From: Prevotella sp.
GTDB lineage: Bacteria; Bacteroidota; Bacteroidia; Bacteroidales; Bacteroidaceae
Length of the DNA: 45,265 nt
Direction of reading: 5' to 3'
Assembly (NCBI GenBank): GCA_029054825.1
Contig: JAIDEM010000045.1
Span: 1-45,265, forward strand
The notes beneath the pieces are model-generated. The model saw nothing but the letters and a program-made list of their open reading frames with translations, was not told the origin of the DNA and made no database searches. Both the position numbers and the translations under genes were made by a program. Of the stretch, positions 33,481 through 42,567 are shown in pieces (within the stretch, counting starts at the first letter, position 1; every line of letters starts with the position of its first letter).

Positions 33481-34242
33481 TCACTCTTCCCTGAAAGTCC
33501 TGTGCAGTTGAAGCAGAGCCGGGAAGAAGAGCAGCAGGGAGAGCAGGGCTGCCATGCCGAGACGGAGAGGGGAATCGCCGAAGAACTCGATGATTTCCAT
33601 GTCGTACGACTGCGGATAGAACATCTGAAGGGCGAAGGCTATGCTGTTGTTCACCCAGTGGACGATGATTCCCGGCACGATGCTTCCCGAACGGTGGCAC
33701 AGCCAGCCCATCAGGAGGCCCACGATAAAGGCGTGGGGCATCTGCGCCGGGTTGCCGTGGACGGCGGCGAAAAGGAATGCCGTGAACACCACACCGCTCC
33801 ATGACGGCAGGTTGTGGGAGCGGAAAAACATTACGGCACGCCGCTGTATTGCTCCGCGAAAGACCACCTCCTCGCCTATCGGGGCAAGGATGCCTATCGC
33901 TATATAGCCCCAGCCGCTGCTCATGATGGACTTGAAGGCATCGGCGGCGAGGTCTACGCGCCATGCCTCGGGTATCATGTCCTCAAGACACTGGAGCGGG
34001 ATGAGCATACCTGCGGCAAGCATCACACACCAGTAGCCCACGGTCCACGGCTTGCGGTGCAGGAAATCCTTGGAGAACGGACACCAGCGTGCGAGAGTGA
34101 AGAGGATTATCGCCAGGATATTGCTCACTGTCCCGGCAACGGTCAGTTGGATGGCGGTGTCGTCTATGCAGCACATCGCCGCTGCGCCTACGGCAAACTG
34201 TATGAAGACGTAGGCAAGGATATATATCAGTATATGTTTCAT
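33481..34242 (-). CDS. CPBP-family intramembrane glutamic endopeptidase
   Basis: 253 residues, with several membrane segments. CPBP (Abi) proteins are intramembrane proteases related to CAAX prenyl endopeptidase Rce1. Motif 1 is PIGEEVVFRGAIQRR (Glu124, Glu125, Arg129), motif 2 AAVHGN (His162), and the last motif GIIVHWVNNS (His195). All catalytic residues are therefore present. Substrate unknown; some members process peptides or give bacteriocin immunity. ATG start at 34242. It follows the FAD-synthetase-like gene on the same strand with a 269-bp gap holding REP copy 2. Confidence 0.88.
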   Translation of the reverse strand: MKHILIYILAYVFIQFAVGAAAMCCIDDTAIQLTVAGTVSNILAIILFTLARWCPFSKDFLHRKPWTVGYWCVMLAAGMLIPLQCLEDMIPEAWRVDLAADAFKSIMSSGWGYIAIGILAPIGEEVVFRGAIQRRAVMFFRSHNLPSWSGVVFTAFLFAAVHGNPAQMPHAFIVGLLMGWLCHRSGSIVPGIIVHWVNNSIAFALQMFYPQSYDMEIIEFFGDSPLRLGMAALLSLLLFFPALLQLHRTFREE

Positions 34243-34311
34243 GGCTTAAGTTTTTTTTTGCGGTTAGGATGTTTTTTAGGGGTATAGTTATCGGAGATTG
34301 GGAGCTTAACT

Positions 34312-34438
34312 GTAGGGACTTGAGCGTGGTGCGTCCGCAGGCGGCGTGAAACGCCGATGATGTGCAGGTTTGCCACATACTGTCCGGATATAGTCTGCGT
34401 TTCACGCAGTTTTAGGACGCACCACGGTACGTCCCTAC
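34312..34438. repeat. REP/BIME-like palindrome pair, copy 2
   Basis: GTAGGGAC head at 34312, GGTGCGTCC, GGCGTGAAACGCC, then inverted GCGTTTCACGC, GGACGCACC and GTCCCTAC to 34438. The left palindrome is damaged (TTGAGCGTGG). It lies directly after the truncated FAD-synthetase-like gene. Confidence 0.7.
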
Positions 34439-34511
34439 ACTTGTAGTGAGATTATCTGCCGGCCATGTATTTTTTTATTGTGTGTTATGACCGAGATAGA
34501 TACTATAGTGG

Positions 34512-35054
34512 CTACTTCTCCTCTCCTCCCATCAGTGCATGGGCGTCTCCTTCCCTGCCGGTCCTTATCAGTTCGCGGATGAGGGAAGAGGAGACAGGAC
34601 GGCCCTCAAACAGCCCGCTTGCCTCGGGACGCGGCCCCTCCACGACCTCTATGCCGAGCTCCCGTCCGTATCTTACGTATGTCTCGAAGGTCTCGGATGG
34701 GTCACGGCGGCCGAAGCGATTGTCGTAGCCTATCATGAGGAGGCGCACACCGAGCTCGTCGCGGAGCACATGCTCCATGAATTCGCGTGCCGGACGGCGC
34801 ATCATCTCCTCGTCGAAGGGATATGCCACGACCTTGTCGACACCCGTGGCACGGAGGCGTTCCAGCTTCTCTTCGCAGGAGATGAGCAGCGGAGGGACGC
34901 TGCCAGGGCATACGACTTCCATCGGATGGTTGCTGAAGGTGATGACAAGCGAGCGCAGCCCTCTGCTCTCGGCGAGTGTCTTCAGGCGTGAGATGACATG
35001 ACGGTGGCCGCGGTGCACGCCGTCAAAGAATCCTATTGTCGCTGCGTATGGCAT
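34512..35054 (-). CDS. FAD-synthetase-like nucleotidyltransferase without riboflavin kinase domain
   Basis: 180 residues. It matches only the N-terminal adenylyltransferase half of RibF: GFFDGVHRGHRHV (HxGH-like site), VITFSNHP, IGYDNRFGRR and VSSSLIRELI, the ISST-like motif. A standard bifunctional RibF continues for about 120 more residues with a riboflavin kinase domain. Here the frame ends DAHALMGGEEK, at the domain border. The sequence after the stop is a REP element, not kinase code. It may be a natural short form or a truncation. If no other ribF exists, it alone could not make FMN. ATG start at 35054 with an A/C-rich leader. Confidence 0.8.
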   Translation of the reverse strand: MPYAATIGFFDGVHRGHRHVISRLKTLAESRGLRSLVITFSNHPMEVVCPGSVPPLLISCEEKLERLRATGVDKVVAYPFDEEMMRRPAREFMEHVLRDELGVRLLMIGYDNRFGRRDPSETFETYVRYGRELGIEVVEGPRPEASGLFEGRPVSSSLIRELIRTGREGDAHALMGGEEK

Positions 35055-35191
35055 TTTCTTTGCGGTTTTACGGTGATACGGTTGTGGGGTTATACGGTTT
35101 ATATGGTTATGCGGTCGCTTCGCTTTTAGGTTTTACGGTTTTGGGTTATAGATTGTAGGTGTTTTTATTCTGTGAGAGTATTGCCAACAGT

Positions 35192-35378
35192 GTAGGGACG
35201 TACCATGGTGCGTCCGTAAGCGGCGTGAAACGCCGATGGATACTGCGGTTGCATCGTTTCTTTAAGTATCATATGCTGCCGAACTGGCAAACTATCACCA
35301 AACAACCAAAACACTAAACGACTAAAACACCAATCGGCGTTTCACGCCGTCTAAGGACGCACCACGGTACGTCCCTAC
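35192..35378. repeat. REP/BIME-like palindrome pair, copy 3
   Basis: GTAGGGACGTACCATGGTGC at the left, GGCGTGAAACGCCGAT, about 100 nt of internal sequence, then ATCGGCGTTTCACGCC and the inverted arm ending GTCCCTAC. Nearly identical to copy 4. Confidence 0.75.
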
Positions 35379-35476
35379 ACTTGTGGTGAGATGCTACGTA
35401 CGGTTTTACGGTTGTTTACGGTTTATGCGGTTTTACGGTTATTGGATTCAGCTCCTGTGAGAATATTGCCAACAGT

Positions 35477-35663
35477 GTAGGGACGTACCGTGGTGCGTCC
35501 TTAGACGGCGTGAAACGCCGATGATACTGCGGCTGCATCGTTTCTTTGTAAGTCTCATATGCTGCCGAACTGGCAAACTATCACAAAACAACTAAAACAC
35601 TAACGACTAAAACACCAATCGGCGTTTCACGCCGTCTGCGGACGCACCACGGTACGTCCCTAC
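35477..35663. repeat. REP/BIME-like palindrome pair, copy 4
   Basis: GTAGGGACGTACCGTGGTGC at the left and a perfect 24-bp inverted arm at the right. Internal text ('TGCTGCCGAACTGGCAAAC', 'CTAAAACACC') is shared with copy 3, so the pair arose by duplication. Confidence 0.75.
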
Positions 35664-35760
35664 ACTTGTGGTGAGATGCTACATGCAGTCAATACGGTTG
35701 GCGGTTTGTCTTTCGCTCTTGCACCGCTTGCGGTTATAGAGCCCATTAGAGTTACCCTGT

Positions 35761-35848
35761 AAAGGGTAACCTTTTACATGATGAAAGGTTACCTTTCACT
35801 ATGCCAACCGTCACCCTTTACAGGGCGAAAGGTTACCTTTTGTCCAGC
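35761..35848 (-). repeat. 22-nt periodic array overlapping the ATPase stop
   Basis: Four units start at 35761, 35783, 35805 and 35827, exactly 22 nt apart, with cores GGTAACC, GGTTACC, CGTCACC and GGTTACC in AAAGGTnACCTTT. The ATPase stop codon (35811-35813) lies in unit 3 and its last codons (encoding KGNLSPCKG) are in units 3-4. A GTTACCC at 35751 pairs with unit 1. Confidence 0.8.
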
Positions 35849-38447
35849 GGTATGCCTCGCCTGCCCAGAGTACCGGTGAGGTGAGGAGGATAATCCATAT
35901 CCAGTCGGACACCGAGAGGGGGACGCAACGGAACATCGCACCGCCATACTGGACTATCATCCACTGGCCGGCGATAATCATCAGGAGCACGAGGCAGAAG
36001 CCTCTCGCTTTCACGAATCCGCTGAACGAACTGTGTCGGGAGCCTATGCTGCGGGCGTTGAAGAGGTTCCACCACTGCAACATCACGAAGACCGTGAAGA
36101 AGCGCGTCAGCTCATAAGGGTCCACTCCTGCGCCGTTGGTGTCCGCACTGCCGAGGTCTATGCCATACTCGCAATACACGAGATAGACGAACATCACGGC
36201 AAACATCAGGAGTCCCGTGACGGCTATGCCCCGGATTATCGGCTTGCTGAGTATGAAGTCCGTCTGCCTGCGCGGCTTCTCTGCCATCACCTCGCGTGAC
36301 GGAGGGATGGACGATATGGCAAGGGCGGCGAAGGTGTCCATGATGATGTTCACCCACAGTATCTGCGTCACCGTCAGAGGCATCTCCGTGCCTATCAGCG
36401 AACCGCCGATGACGAGCAGGAGGGCCGTGACATTGACCACAAGCTGGAAGTACAGGAACCGCTGTATGTTACGATACAGCGAACGTCCCCACATCACGGC
36501 GTTGACGATGCTGCCGAAGGAGTCGTCTATAAGTGTCATGTCGGAGGCCTCCTTGGCGACATTCGTGCCGGAACCGAGCGACAGTCCCACATGGGCATGG
36601 TTGAGGGCTGGAGCGTCATTTGTGCCGTCGCCCGTCACGGCGACCACCTGTCCCTGGTCCTGGAGCAGCTGCACGAGGCGCTGCTTGTCCTGTGGACGGG
36701 CGCGGGACATCACACAGAGGCTCTTCGCCACTGCCGCCGCCTCGCTGTCGGGAAGGGCGGCGAACTCCGAGCCGCTGATGCTCAGGCGTGCTGAGGCGGT
36801 CTCCGCACCTGCGGAAGCATCACTGCCGGTCGTGTCTGAATCGCCGAGGATGCCTATCTGGCGCGCTATCTCGCGCGCCGTGGCATCGACATCGCCTGTG
36901 ACAATCTTCACCTCTATGCCTGCCTCATGACACTGGCGGACAGCCTCGGGGACATCCGCGCGGATGGGGTCTGAGATGCCGAAGACAGCCTGCAGCCTGC
37001 CGTCAAGGGCGAGGGCGAGGGTGCGCATGGCCTTCCGCTGGTATCCAAGGAGGGTCTTGCGTATCTCCGCAAGCGCCTCGGAGGAGATATCGCACTGTGC
37101 AAGGACTATCTCCGGGGCTCCTTTCACATAGGTATGCAGCGTGCCGTCTGCCCCGCGGACAGCGGTAGACATCTGTTTCGTCTCGGTAGAGAACGGCTTC
37201 TGCTCCACTATCTCCATGCTCTGGCGCAGGGCAAGATAGTCTACGCCATGGTCTCTGAGCCACAGGAGCAGGGCGGCCTCGGTAGGATTGCCTATGCCTT
37301 TCGCACCGTCGAGATGGGCGGTGCTGTTGACGGCTATGCCGTTGTATATTTCCTGAAGCATGCTGTCGCCGACACTTCCGTCGCCGGTCGTGGGGACGGA
37401 GCACTCCTGCACCGTCATGCGGTTCTCTGTCAGCGTACCTGTCTTGTCGGTGCAGATGACGGTGACCGCGCCCATTGTCTCGCAGGCATGGAGCTTGCGC
37501 ACAAGGTTGTTGCTTTTGAGCATACGGCGCATATTGAGCGCGAGGGACAGCGTGACGGCCATGGGAAGGCCTTCGGGCACGGCCATGACGATGAGCGTGA
37601 CGGCCATCATGAAGTATCTGAACACCACACGCAGCATGGCGACATAGTTTGCGCCCTCGCTGCCGAAGCTGTCCCAGAGGGGATTGACGAGGATGTCATG
37701 GCCGAGGAAAAGGACGGCGGAGAGGATGGAGAGGGTGAGTCCGAACTTGCTTATGAGCTTGCCGAGACGGTCGAGCTGGAGACTCAACGGGGTCTTCACC
37801 CCGGAAGCCTCGCCGGAGGAGCGTGCCACCTTGCCTATCTCCGTGGCATCGCCCACGGCGGTGACGACAAAGCGGCCTCTGCCGTTCATGACCATAGTGG
37901 AGCGCATGACGTAATCGGAGGCATAGGCCGTCTCGCCATGGCTGTCGCCTCCATGGAGTGTCGCGCTCTTTGTCGTGATGGGCTCGCCGGTTAGCATCGA
38001 CTCGTCTACCTGCAGGGAGTTGCTGTCGTCGAGCACCCCGTCGGCAGGTATCTCGTCGCCTGTCTCTATGAGGACAGTGTCGCCGACGACTATCTCCTTG
38101 CGTGCCACGAGGCATACCTGGCCGTTGCGGACGACCTTGACCTGCTGCTCCTCGTTGAGCTGGGTGAGGACATCAAACTTGCGTGCGGCGTCCATCTCGA
38201 AAAGGAAGCCCACGGTCGTGGAGAGCAGGATGGCGATGAAGATGCCTACCGTCTCTATATATTCATGCTCTATCACCGCCAGCACTAACGACACGAGGGC
38301 GGCGACAAGGAGTATCTGTATTATCGGGTCTTTGTATTTCTCCAGATAGAGAGTCCAGAGGGACTGCTTCCGGGGAGGCGTGAGGAGGTTCCATCCATGC
38401 TCGCGGCGCGAGTCGGCAACCTCTTGGTCGTTAAGTCCTGAAATCAT
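35811..38447 (-). CDS. Calcium-translocating P-type ATPase
   Basis: 878 residues, type IIB-like (PMCA/Lmo0841-like). It would export Ca2+ from the cytoplasm at the cost of ATP. Motifs: LTGEP in the actuator domain (153-156), PEGLPMAV in segment M4 (291-298, cation site), the phosphorylated Asp334 in [18 protein letters not shown] in the nucleotide domain, and [11 protein letters not shown] in the hinge. About ten membrane segments. The C-terminal residues KGNLSPCKG are encoded inside a 22-nt repeat array, so the original end may have been altered by array insertion. ATG start at 38447. Ion specificity is inferred from family resemblance. Confidence 0.9.
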   Translation of the reverse strand: MISGLNDQEVADSRREHGWNLLTPPRKQSLWTLYLEKYKDPIIQILLVAALVSLVLAVIEHEYIETVGIFIAILLSTTVGFLFEMDAARKFDVLTQLNEEQQVKVVRNGQVCLVARKEIVVGDTVLIETGDEIPADGVLDDSNSLQVDESMLTGEPITTKSATLHGGDSHGETAYASDYVMRSTMVMNGRGRFVVTAVGDATEIGKVARSSGEASGVKTPLSLQLDRLGKLISKFGLTLSILSAVLFLGHDILVNPLWDSFGSEGANYVAMLRVVFRYFMMAVTLIVMAVPEGLPMAVTLSLALNMRRMLKSNNLVRKLHACETMGAVTVICTDKTGTLTENRMTVQECSVPTTGDGSVGDSMLQEIYNGIAVNSTAHLDGAKGIGNPTEAALLLWLRDHGVDYLALRQSMEIVEQKPFSTETKQMSTAVRGADGTLHTYVKGAPEIVLAQCDISSEALAEIRKTLLGYQRKAMRTLALALDGRLQAVFGISDPIRADVPEAVRQCHEAGIEVKIVTGDVDATAREIARQIGILGDSDTTGSDASAGAETASARLSISGSEFAALPDSEAAAVAKSLCVMSRARPQDKQRLVQLLQDQGQVVAVTGDGTNDAPALNHAHVGLSLGSGTNVAKEASDMTLIDDSFGSIVNAVMWGRSLYRNIQRFLYFQLVVNVTALLLVIGGSLIGTEMPLTVTQILWVNIIMDTFAALAISSIPPSREVMAEKPRRQTDFILSKPIIRGIAVTGLLMFAVMFVYLVYCEYGIDLGSADTNGAGVDPYELTRFFTVFVMLQWWNLFNARSIGSRHSSFSGFVKARGFCLVLLMIIAGQWMIVQYGGAMFRCVPLSVSDWIWIILLTSPVLWAGEAYRWTKGNLSPCKG

Positions 38448-38688
38448 GTTGTCGGTTGTCTTGATGATACCGGCGGCATTGCCGGCGGTTATCGCTTTTG
38501 CAGTAAAGATTACTTAAGGGAGCAAGCAAAGCCGATGCATGACATGAAGCAAAGCCGTCTGCTTCATCGCGTGTCATGTCGTTTTATCCTGTTTACTTGC
38601 TTTATATCGTGCCGTTGCTGTATCACACAGCGCAGCGAGTGTACACGTCCGGGAAATAAAGCCGGGATACGGACCGGGCGGAAACAAT
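38448..38688. other. Region upstream of the ATPase gene with a nested hairpin
   Basis: No gene. At 38522-38605, CATGACATGAAGCA pairs with TGCTTCA and TGTCATG (five-base bulge), flanked by GCAAG/CTTGC. AAGCAAAGCCG occurs twice, 23 nt apart (38524, 38547). It could be a leader or regulatory structure of the minus-strand ATPase gene. Confidence 0.45.
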
Positions 38689-38730
38689 AATTCCCGTCAC
38701 TCCGCCTTACATGGTGGAGTGACGGGAATT
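38689..38730 (-). terminator. Terminator-like hairpin after pnp
   Basis: AATTCCCGTCACTCC and complement, 15 bp plus three more inner pairs, loop TTACAT. On the minus strand it is followed by ATTGTTTCC, a weak U-tract. Confidence 0.7.
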
Positions 38731-38752
38731 GTAGTTTATGCATTATCGTTCA

Positions 38753-41080
38753 TCAGAAGTCAAACTTGTCAAGCGCGTCAGTGAAATCCTTCGGGGTATC
38801 CACCGCCGGCTGTGCAGGAGCTTCTGCGGCAGCGTTGTCGTTATTGTATGAAGGACGCGGACGGCGCTCTCCACGCTGTGGACGCTCTCCGCGCTGTGGA
38901 CGCTCGCGACGCTCAGGACGCGGACGGCGCTCACGCTCTACATATCCTTCCGGCTTCTCGACGAGGACACGGTGAGAGAGCTTGTACTTGCCAGTCTTCT
39001 GGTCTATGTCGATGAGCTTCACCTGGATATGGTCGCCCTCCTTGATGCCTGCCTCCTCTACTGTCTCGAGACGCTTCCAGTCTATCTCCGAGATATGGAG
39101 AAGACCGTCCTTGCCCGGCAGTATCTCCACGAAGCAGCCGTAAGGCATGATGGAACGTACTGTGCCGTCATACACCTCGCCTATCTCAGGAACGGCAACG
39201 ATGGCCTTGATCTTGCTGAGGGCAGCATCGATGGACGCCTTGTTAGGGGCGCTTACCTGTACATGGCCTACGCCGTCGATTTCATCAATGGTGATAGTCG
39301 TGTTGGTATCTTCCTGCATCTGCTGGATAATCTTGCCGCCAGGGCCTATCACAGCGCCGATGAACTCCTTAGGGATTGTTATGGCAACGATACGTGGAAC
39401 CTGTGGCTTCATCTCCTCACGTGGCTCAGAGATTGTGTCAGTGATGCAGTTGAGGATATGCTCACGACCGGCCTTCGCCTGTGCGAGTGCCTTCTCGAGT
39501 ATCTCGTAAGAGAGTCCGTCACACTTGATATCCATCTGTGTGGCTGTCAGACCGTCCTTCGTTCCTGTGGTCTTGAAGTCCATGTCGCCGAGGTGATCCT
39601 CATCGCCGAGGATGTCTGAGAGTACAGCATACTTCTCCTCGCCAGGGTTCTTGATAAGTCCCATGGCAATGCCCGATACAGGCTTCTTCATAGGAACGCC
39701 GGCATCCATGAGGGCAAGGGTGCCCGCGCAGACTGTCGCCATTGATGAAGAACCGTTTGACTCGAGTATCTGTGACACGACACGCACGGTGTAAGGGAAA
39801 TCGGAAGGTATCTGGCCCTTCAGTCCGCGCCATGCAAGATGGCCGTGACCTATCTCGCGGCGGCCTACGCCACGCTGCGGCCTTGCCTCTCCTGTACAGA
39901 AAGGAGGGAAGTTGTAATGGAGGAGGAAACGCATGTAGCTCTTGTCGAGGACATTGTCCACAAGCTTCTCGTCCATCTTGTTGCCGAGGGTAACAGTCGT
40001 GAGTGACTGTGTCTCGCCACGTGTGAAGATAGAGGAGCCGTGAGGCATAGGGAGAGGAGATACCTCACACCATATAGGACGGATGTCTGTAGTCTTGCGG
40101 CCGTCGAGACGCACACCCTCGTCAAGGATGCAGCGGCGCATGGCGTCCTTCTCCACATCGTGGTAGTATTTGTCCACGAGAGCGAACTTCTCTTCCATCT
40201 CGTCCTCTGTAAGGTCGGCATGTGCAGCAGCATACGCCTCCTTGAAGTCTGCCTTTATCTGCTCGAAAGCCTCAGCACGCGCATGCTTCTCGAGAGCCTG
40301 CTTCACGACATCGTAAGCCTTCTGGTAGCAGTCTGTCTTCACCTGCTCCTTCAGCTCGTCGTCGTTCACCTCGTGGCAGTACTCGCGCTTGGTGTCCGTG
40401 CCAAGCTCCTTCATCAGTTCATACTGCATCTCGCACATAGGCTTGATGGCGGCATGTGCAGCCTTGAGGGCATCGAGGAGGTCAGCCTCCTGCACTTCCT
40501 TCATCTCGCCCTCCACCATCATGATGTTGTCTGCTGTAGCACCGACCATGAGATCCATGTCGGCCTCCGCCATCTGGGCGAATGTCGGGTTGATGACATA
40601 CTCACCGTTGACGCGCGCCACACGCACCTCTGAAATAGGGAACTCGAACGGGATATCCGAGCATGCAAGCGCACACGATGCAGCAAAGCCGGCAAGCGCG
40701 TCAGGCTGGTCTACACCGTCGGCAGAGAAGAGGATGACGTTGACAAACACCTCTGCATGATAATCGCTCGGGAAAAGCGGACGAAGGGCACGGTCTACAA
40801 GACGGCAGACGAGAATCTCGTCGTCACTTGCCTTGCCTTCGCGCTTCGTGAAGCCTCCCGGGAAACGGCCTGCGGCAGCGTACTGCTCACGGTATTCCAC
40901 CTGAAGAGGCATGAAATCTGTTCCAGGCACTGCATCCTTCGCAGCGCATACTGTGGCCAGGAGGACAGTGTTGCCCATGCGGAGCGTGCAGCTGCCGTCC
41001 GCCTGCTTGGCCAGCTTTCCTGTCTCAATCGTTATCTGACGTCCGTCAGGCAATGAGACTGTCTTTGTAATTACGTTCAT
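38753..41080 (-). CDS. pnp: Polyribonucleotide nucleotidyltransferase (PNPase)
   Basis: 775 residues from the ATG at 41080 ([14 protein letters not shown]); the frame upstream to 41179 is leader. PNPase degrades RNA 3' to 5' using phosphate. Order: first RNase PH domain ([32 protein letters not shown]), linker helices, second RNase PH domain ([46 protein letters not shown]), KH domain ([12 protein letters not shown]) and S1 domain ([20 protein letters not shown]). The C-terminus carries an Arg/Pro-rich tail ([17 protein letters not shown]) that may help RNA binding. The 5' leader has a GGGC-AATAT-GCCC hairpin, which could serve autoregulation. Confidence 0.96.
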   Translation of the reverse strand: MNVITKTVSLPDGRQITIETGKLAKQADGSCTLRMGNTVLLATVCAAKDAVPGTDFMPLQVEYREQYAAAGRFPGGFTKREGKASDDEILVCRLVDRALRPLFPSDYHAEVFVNVILFSADGVDQPDALAGFAASCALACSDIPFEFPISEVRVARVNGEYVINPTFAQMAEADMDLMVGATADNIMMVEGEMKEVQEADLLDALKAAHAAIKPMCEMQYELMKELGTDTKREYCHEVNDDELKEQVKTDCYQKAYDVVKQALEKHARAEAFEQIKADFKEAYAAAHADLTEDEMEEKFALVDKYYHDVEKDAMRRCILDEGVRLDGRKTTDIRPIWCEVSPLPMPHGSSIFTRGETQSLTTVTLGNKMDEKLVDNVLDKSYMRFLLHYNFPPFCTGEARPQRGVGRREIGHGHLAWRGLKGQIPSDFPYTVRVVSQILESNGSSSMATVCAGTLALMDAGVPMKKPVSGIAMGLIKNPGEEKYAVLSDILGDEDHLGDMDFKTTGTKDGLTATQMDIKCDGLSYEILEKALAQAKAGREHILNCITDTISEPREEMKPQVPRIVAITIPKEFIGAVIGPGGKIIQQMQEDTNTTITIDEIDGVGHVQVSAPNKASIDAALSKIKAIVAVPEIGEVYDGTVRSIMPYGCFVEILPGKDGLLHISEIDWKRLETVEEAGIKEGDHIQVKLIDIDQKTGKYKLSHRVLVEKPEGYVERERRPRPERRERPQRGERPQRGERRPRPSYNNDNAAAEAPAQPAVDTPKDFTDALDKFDF

Positions 41081-41432
41081 TTCTTTTTGTAAAAAACATC
41101 TAACGGGCAATATGCCCAAATAAAACATCTCAGGAAGACCATAGGAAACGATGACATCATAATCCGCCCTCGGCGGCACGAAATCGCTTCCCTAAAGCCT
41201 GTCCTTTATAAAAAAATCCTTGCAAATTTACCCAATTTAAACCAAATAAACGAACCATAATGATGTTTTTCACCCATTATTATATTTTTTTAAGGAAACA
41301 TTTCTTGTGTTTTCCAATTATTCTTACTACCTTTGCAACCGCAATTCGACAGGCATGGTTGCTTTCCCGTCTCAATCACGGCATCGCCTCCATCAGTTTC
41401 CCGTCAGTTGCGGTTGCACAATTGCAATCCTC
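41081..41432. other. Divergent region, pnp / tRNA-Met
   Basis: 352 bp without a coding gene. Minus side: a -7 box TAAATTTG (41223-41230), a CCGCC-CTC-GGCGG hairpin (41164-41176) and a GGGCAATATGCCC hairpin in the pnp leader. Plus side: the tRNA promoter and a 90-nt leader with the inverted repeat GCAACCGCAA / TTGCGGTTGC. Confidence 0.55.
41305..41335 (+). promoter_or_regulatory. Primary promoter of the tRNA-Met gene
   Basis: TTG (41305-41307), 20 nt, TACCTTTG (41328-41335): exact primary-sigma layout. A start near 41342 leaves about 90 nt of leader before the mature tRNA. Confidence 0.7.
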
Positions 41433-41506
41433 GGACTTGTAGCTCAGTTGGTTAGAGCAACAGACTCATAATCTGGAGGTCCCAGGTTCAAGCCCTGGCT
41501 GGTCCA
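41433..41506 (+). tRNA. tRNA-Met (CAT), probably elongator
   Basis: All cloverleaf parts are readable: acceptor GGACTTG / CTGGTCC, D arm GCTC...GAGC, anticodon loop CTCATAA with CAT, T arm CCAGG-TTCAAGC-CCTGG, discriminator A. The acceptor has U6-U67 unpaired and a U5-G68 wobble. No CCA is encoded (ACAAA follows). The CAT anticodon could also belong to a lysidine-modified tRNA-Ile2; no initiator feature (mismatched first pair) is seen. Confidence 0.9.
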
Positions 41507-41518
41507 CAAAAAGAAATC

Positions 41519-41549
41519 AAGCAGTTACGGATTCCGTGACTGCTTTTTT
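41519..41549 (+). terminator. Terminator of the tRNA gene
   Basis: AAGCAGTTACGGA, loop TT, CCGTGACTGCTT then TTTT: a strong stem with one mismatch followed by a U-tract. Confidence 0.85.
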
Positions 41550-41586
41550 CGTATAGGTGTATAAAATATGTCAGAAGTAACCTGGC

Positions 41587-42459
41587 TCACCCGACAAATA
41601 TGGGGGGGTAAGCATACAGCTTTGCAAGTCTGAAAAGGAAGAATCTGATATCCGCCACCCCTCTGAGAGAGACCCTGAATGCCTTAATCTTCGCGTTGAA
41701 CGATTCAGCGAATGTGTTTGTCGCCCTGTTGACGAAGAAGTTCAATACCTCGTAATAATGGCTGTACAGGGTTGATGCAATGACGCTGAAGCTATTGAAT
41801 CCAGATTTTTCCACCTTGTCATACAAGCATGCGAGCGACAGTCTTGTGGCGGCTTTGACGGTGTTCCCGGAGAATATCATCCTGAGTGAATAGGCCTCCT
41901 TCAAGTCCGGGTATGCCTCAAAGAGCACCTCTGCCCTTTGCCTATAGCTTTCCGTCCATCTGTCGGCGGACTTGAAAAGCAGATACCTGCCGCGTGACAG
42001 CAGCTGTCTGCGAGTATCCCCGTTTGCAAGCATGACGGGAGTGTATGGCTTCCCAAGGCGTCTTGCCTCCTCCCTGGCGTCATTGTCTGCCCGAATGGCA
42101 TCCCATCTGTGGGCGACGCGCATCTTCTGCAGGGCATCGCAAGCAAGCTTCTGTACATGGAAGCGGTCGATGGTGCGTATGGCTTCCTCATCCGAGCAGT
42201 CCATTATTGGCTTGCGGCCACGTCCCGGTCGAGTCTCCAGGCTTTTGATTCCTTCGACCTCGAGACGCTTCACCCATGAATTCACGAATATATGTATCAT
42301 CTCGGTTTGTATCCCGACTTCTTTGGAGCTCAGTCCTTGACCCTTCAATAAGATAGCGTGACAGCGCATACGGAATGAGTGGCTCTTGCCTTGGCGAAAA
42401 CCTTTTGTGAATTGCAGACGTTGCTGGTCTGCCAGTTGTATAACTTTGCTCTTTGCGAT
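41587..42459 (-). pseudogene. Chimeric transposase remnant: IS630-type N-terminus fused to ISL3/ISAon1-type C-terminus
   Basis: The open frame from ATG 42369 gives 260 residues. Residues 1-64 (RCHAILLKGQGLSSKEVG, VNSWVKRL, TRPGRGRKPIMDCSDEEAIR) are the helix-turn-helix start of an IS630-family transposase. Homology in the same frame runs back to 42459 (AKSKVIQLADQQ), where the expected ATG is ATC. From about residue 66 (IDRFHVQKLACDALQ) to the end it is the C-terminal half of an ISL3/ISAon1-type DDE transposase, beginning at its second catalytic Asp; the first catalytic Asp region is missing. The two join in frame. It can hardly be active. It lies just after the tRNA gene, next to an A+T-rich segment. 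Confidence 0.7.
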
Positions 42460-42567
42460 AGTCGTAAGTGTTATGGTTCATACATATAACGGACAAACCT
42501 ACACAAATATTTTGATATAAACCAATTTTCAACATCTACTTATCATCTATGCCTTTGACACGTGACT

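Larger units (their letters stand above)
35055..35760 (-). repeat. 706-bp intergenic region built of repeats
   Basis: No gene. It holds A/C-G/T composite sequence (GGTTATACGG-like units, 35063-35160), REP pair copies 3 and 4 inside a tandem duplication (about 35171-35395 and 35456-35680, offset 285 bp), and ACTAAACGACTAAAACACC stretches within each copy. The 22-nt array follows from 35761. Confidence 0.7.

Noticed and set aside
42188..42535. 115-codon minus-strand frame overlapping the transposase start
   Set aside because: It is another frame of the transposase N-terminus and upstream DNA; the IS630-like text is in the frame of 41587-42369.
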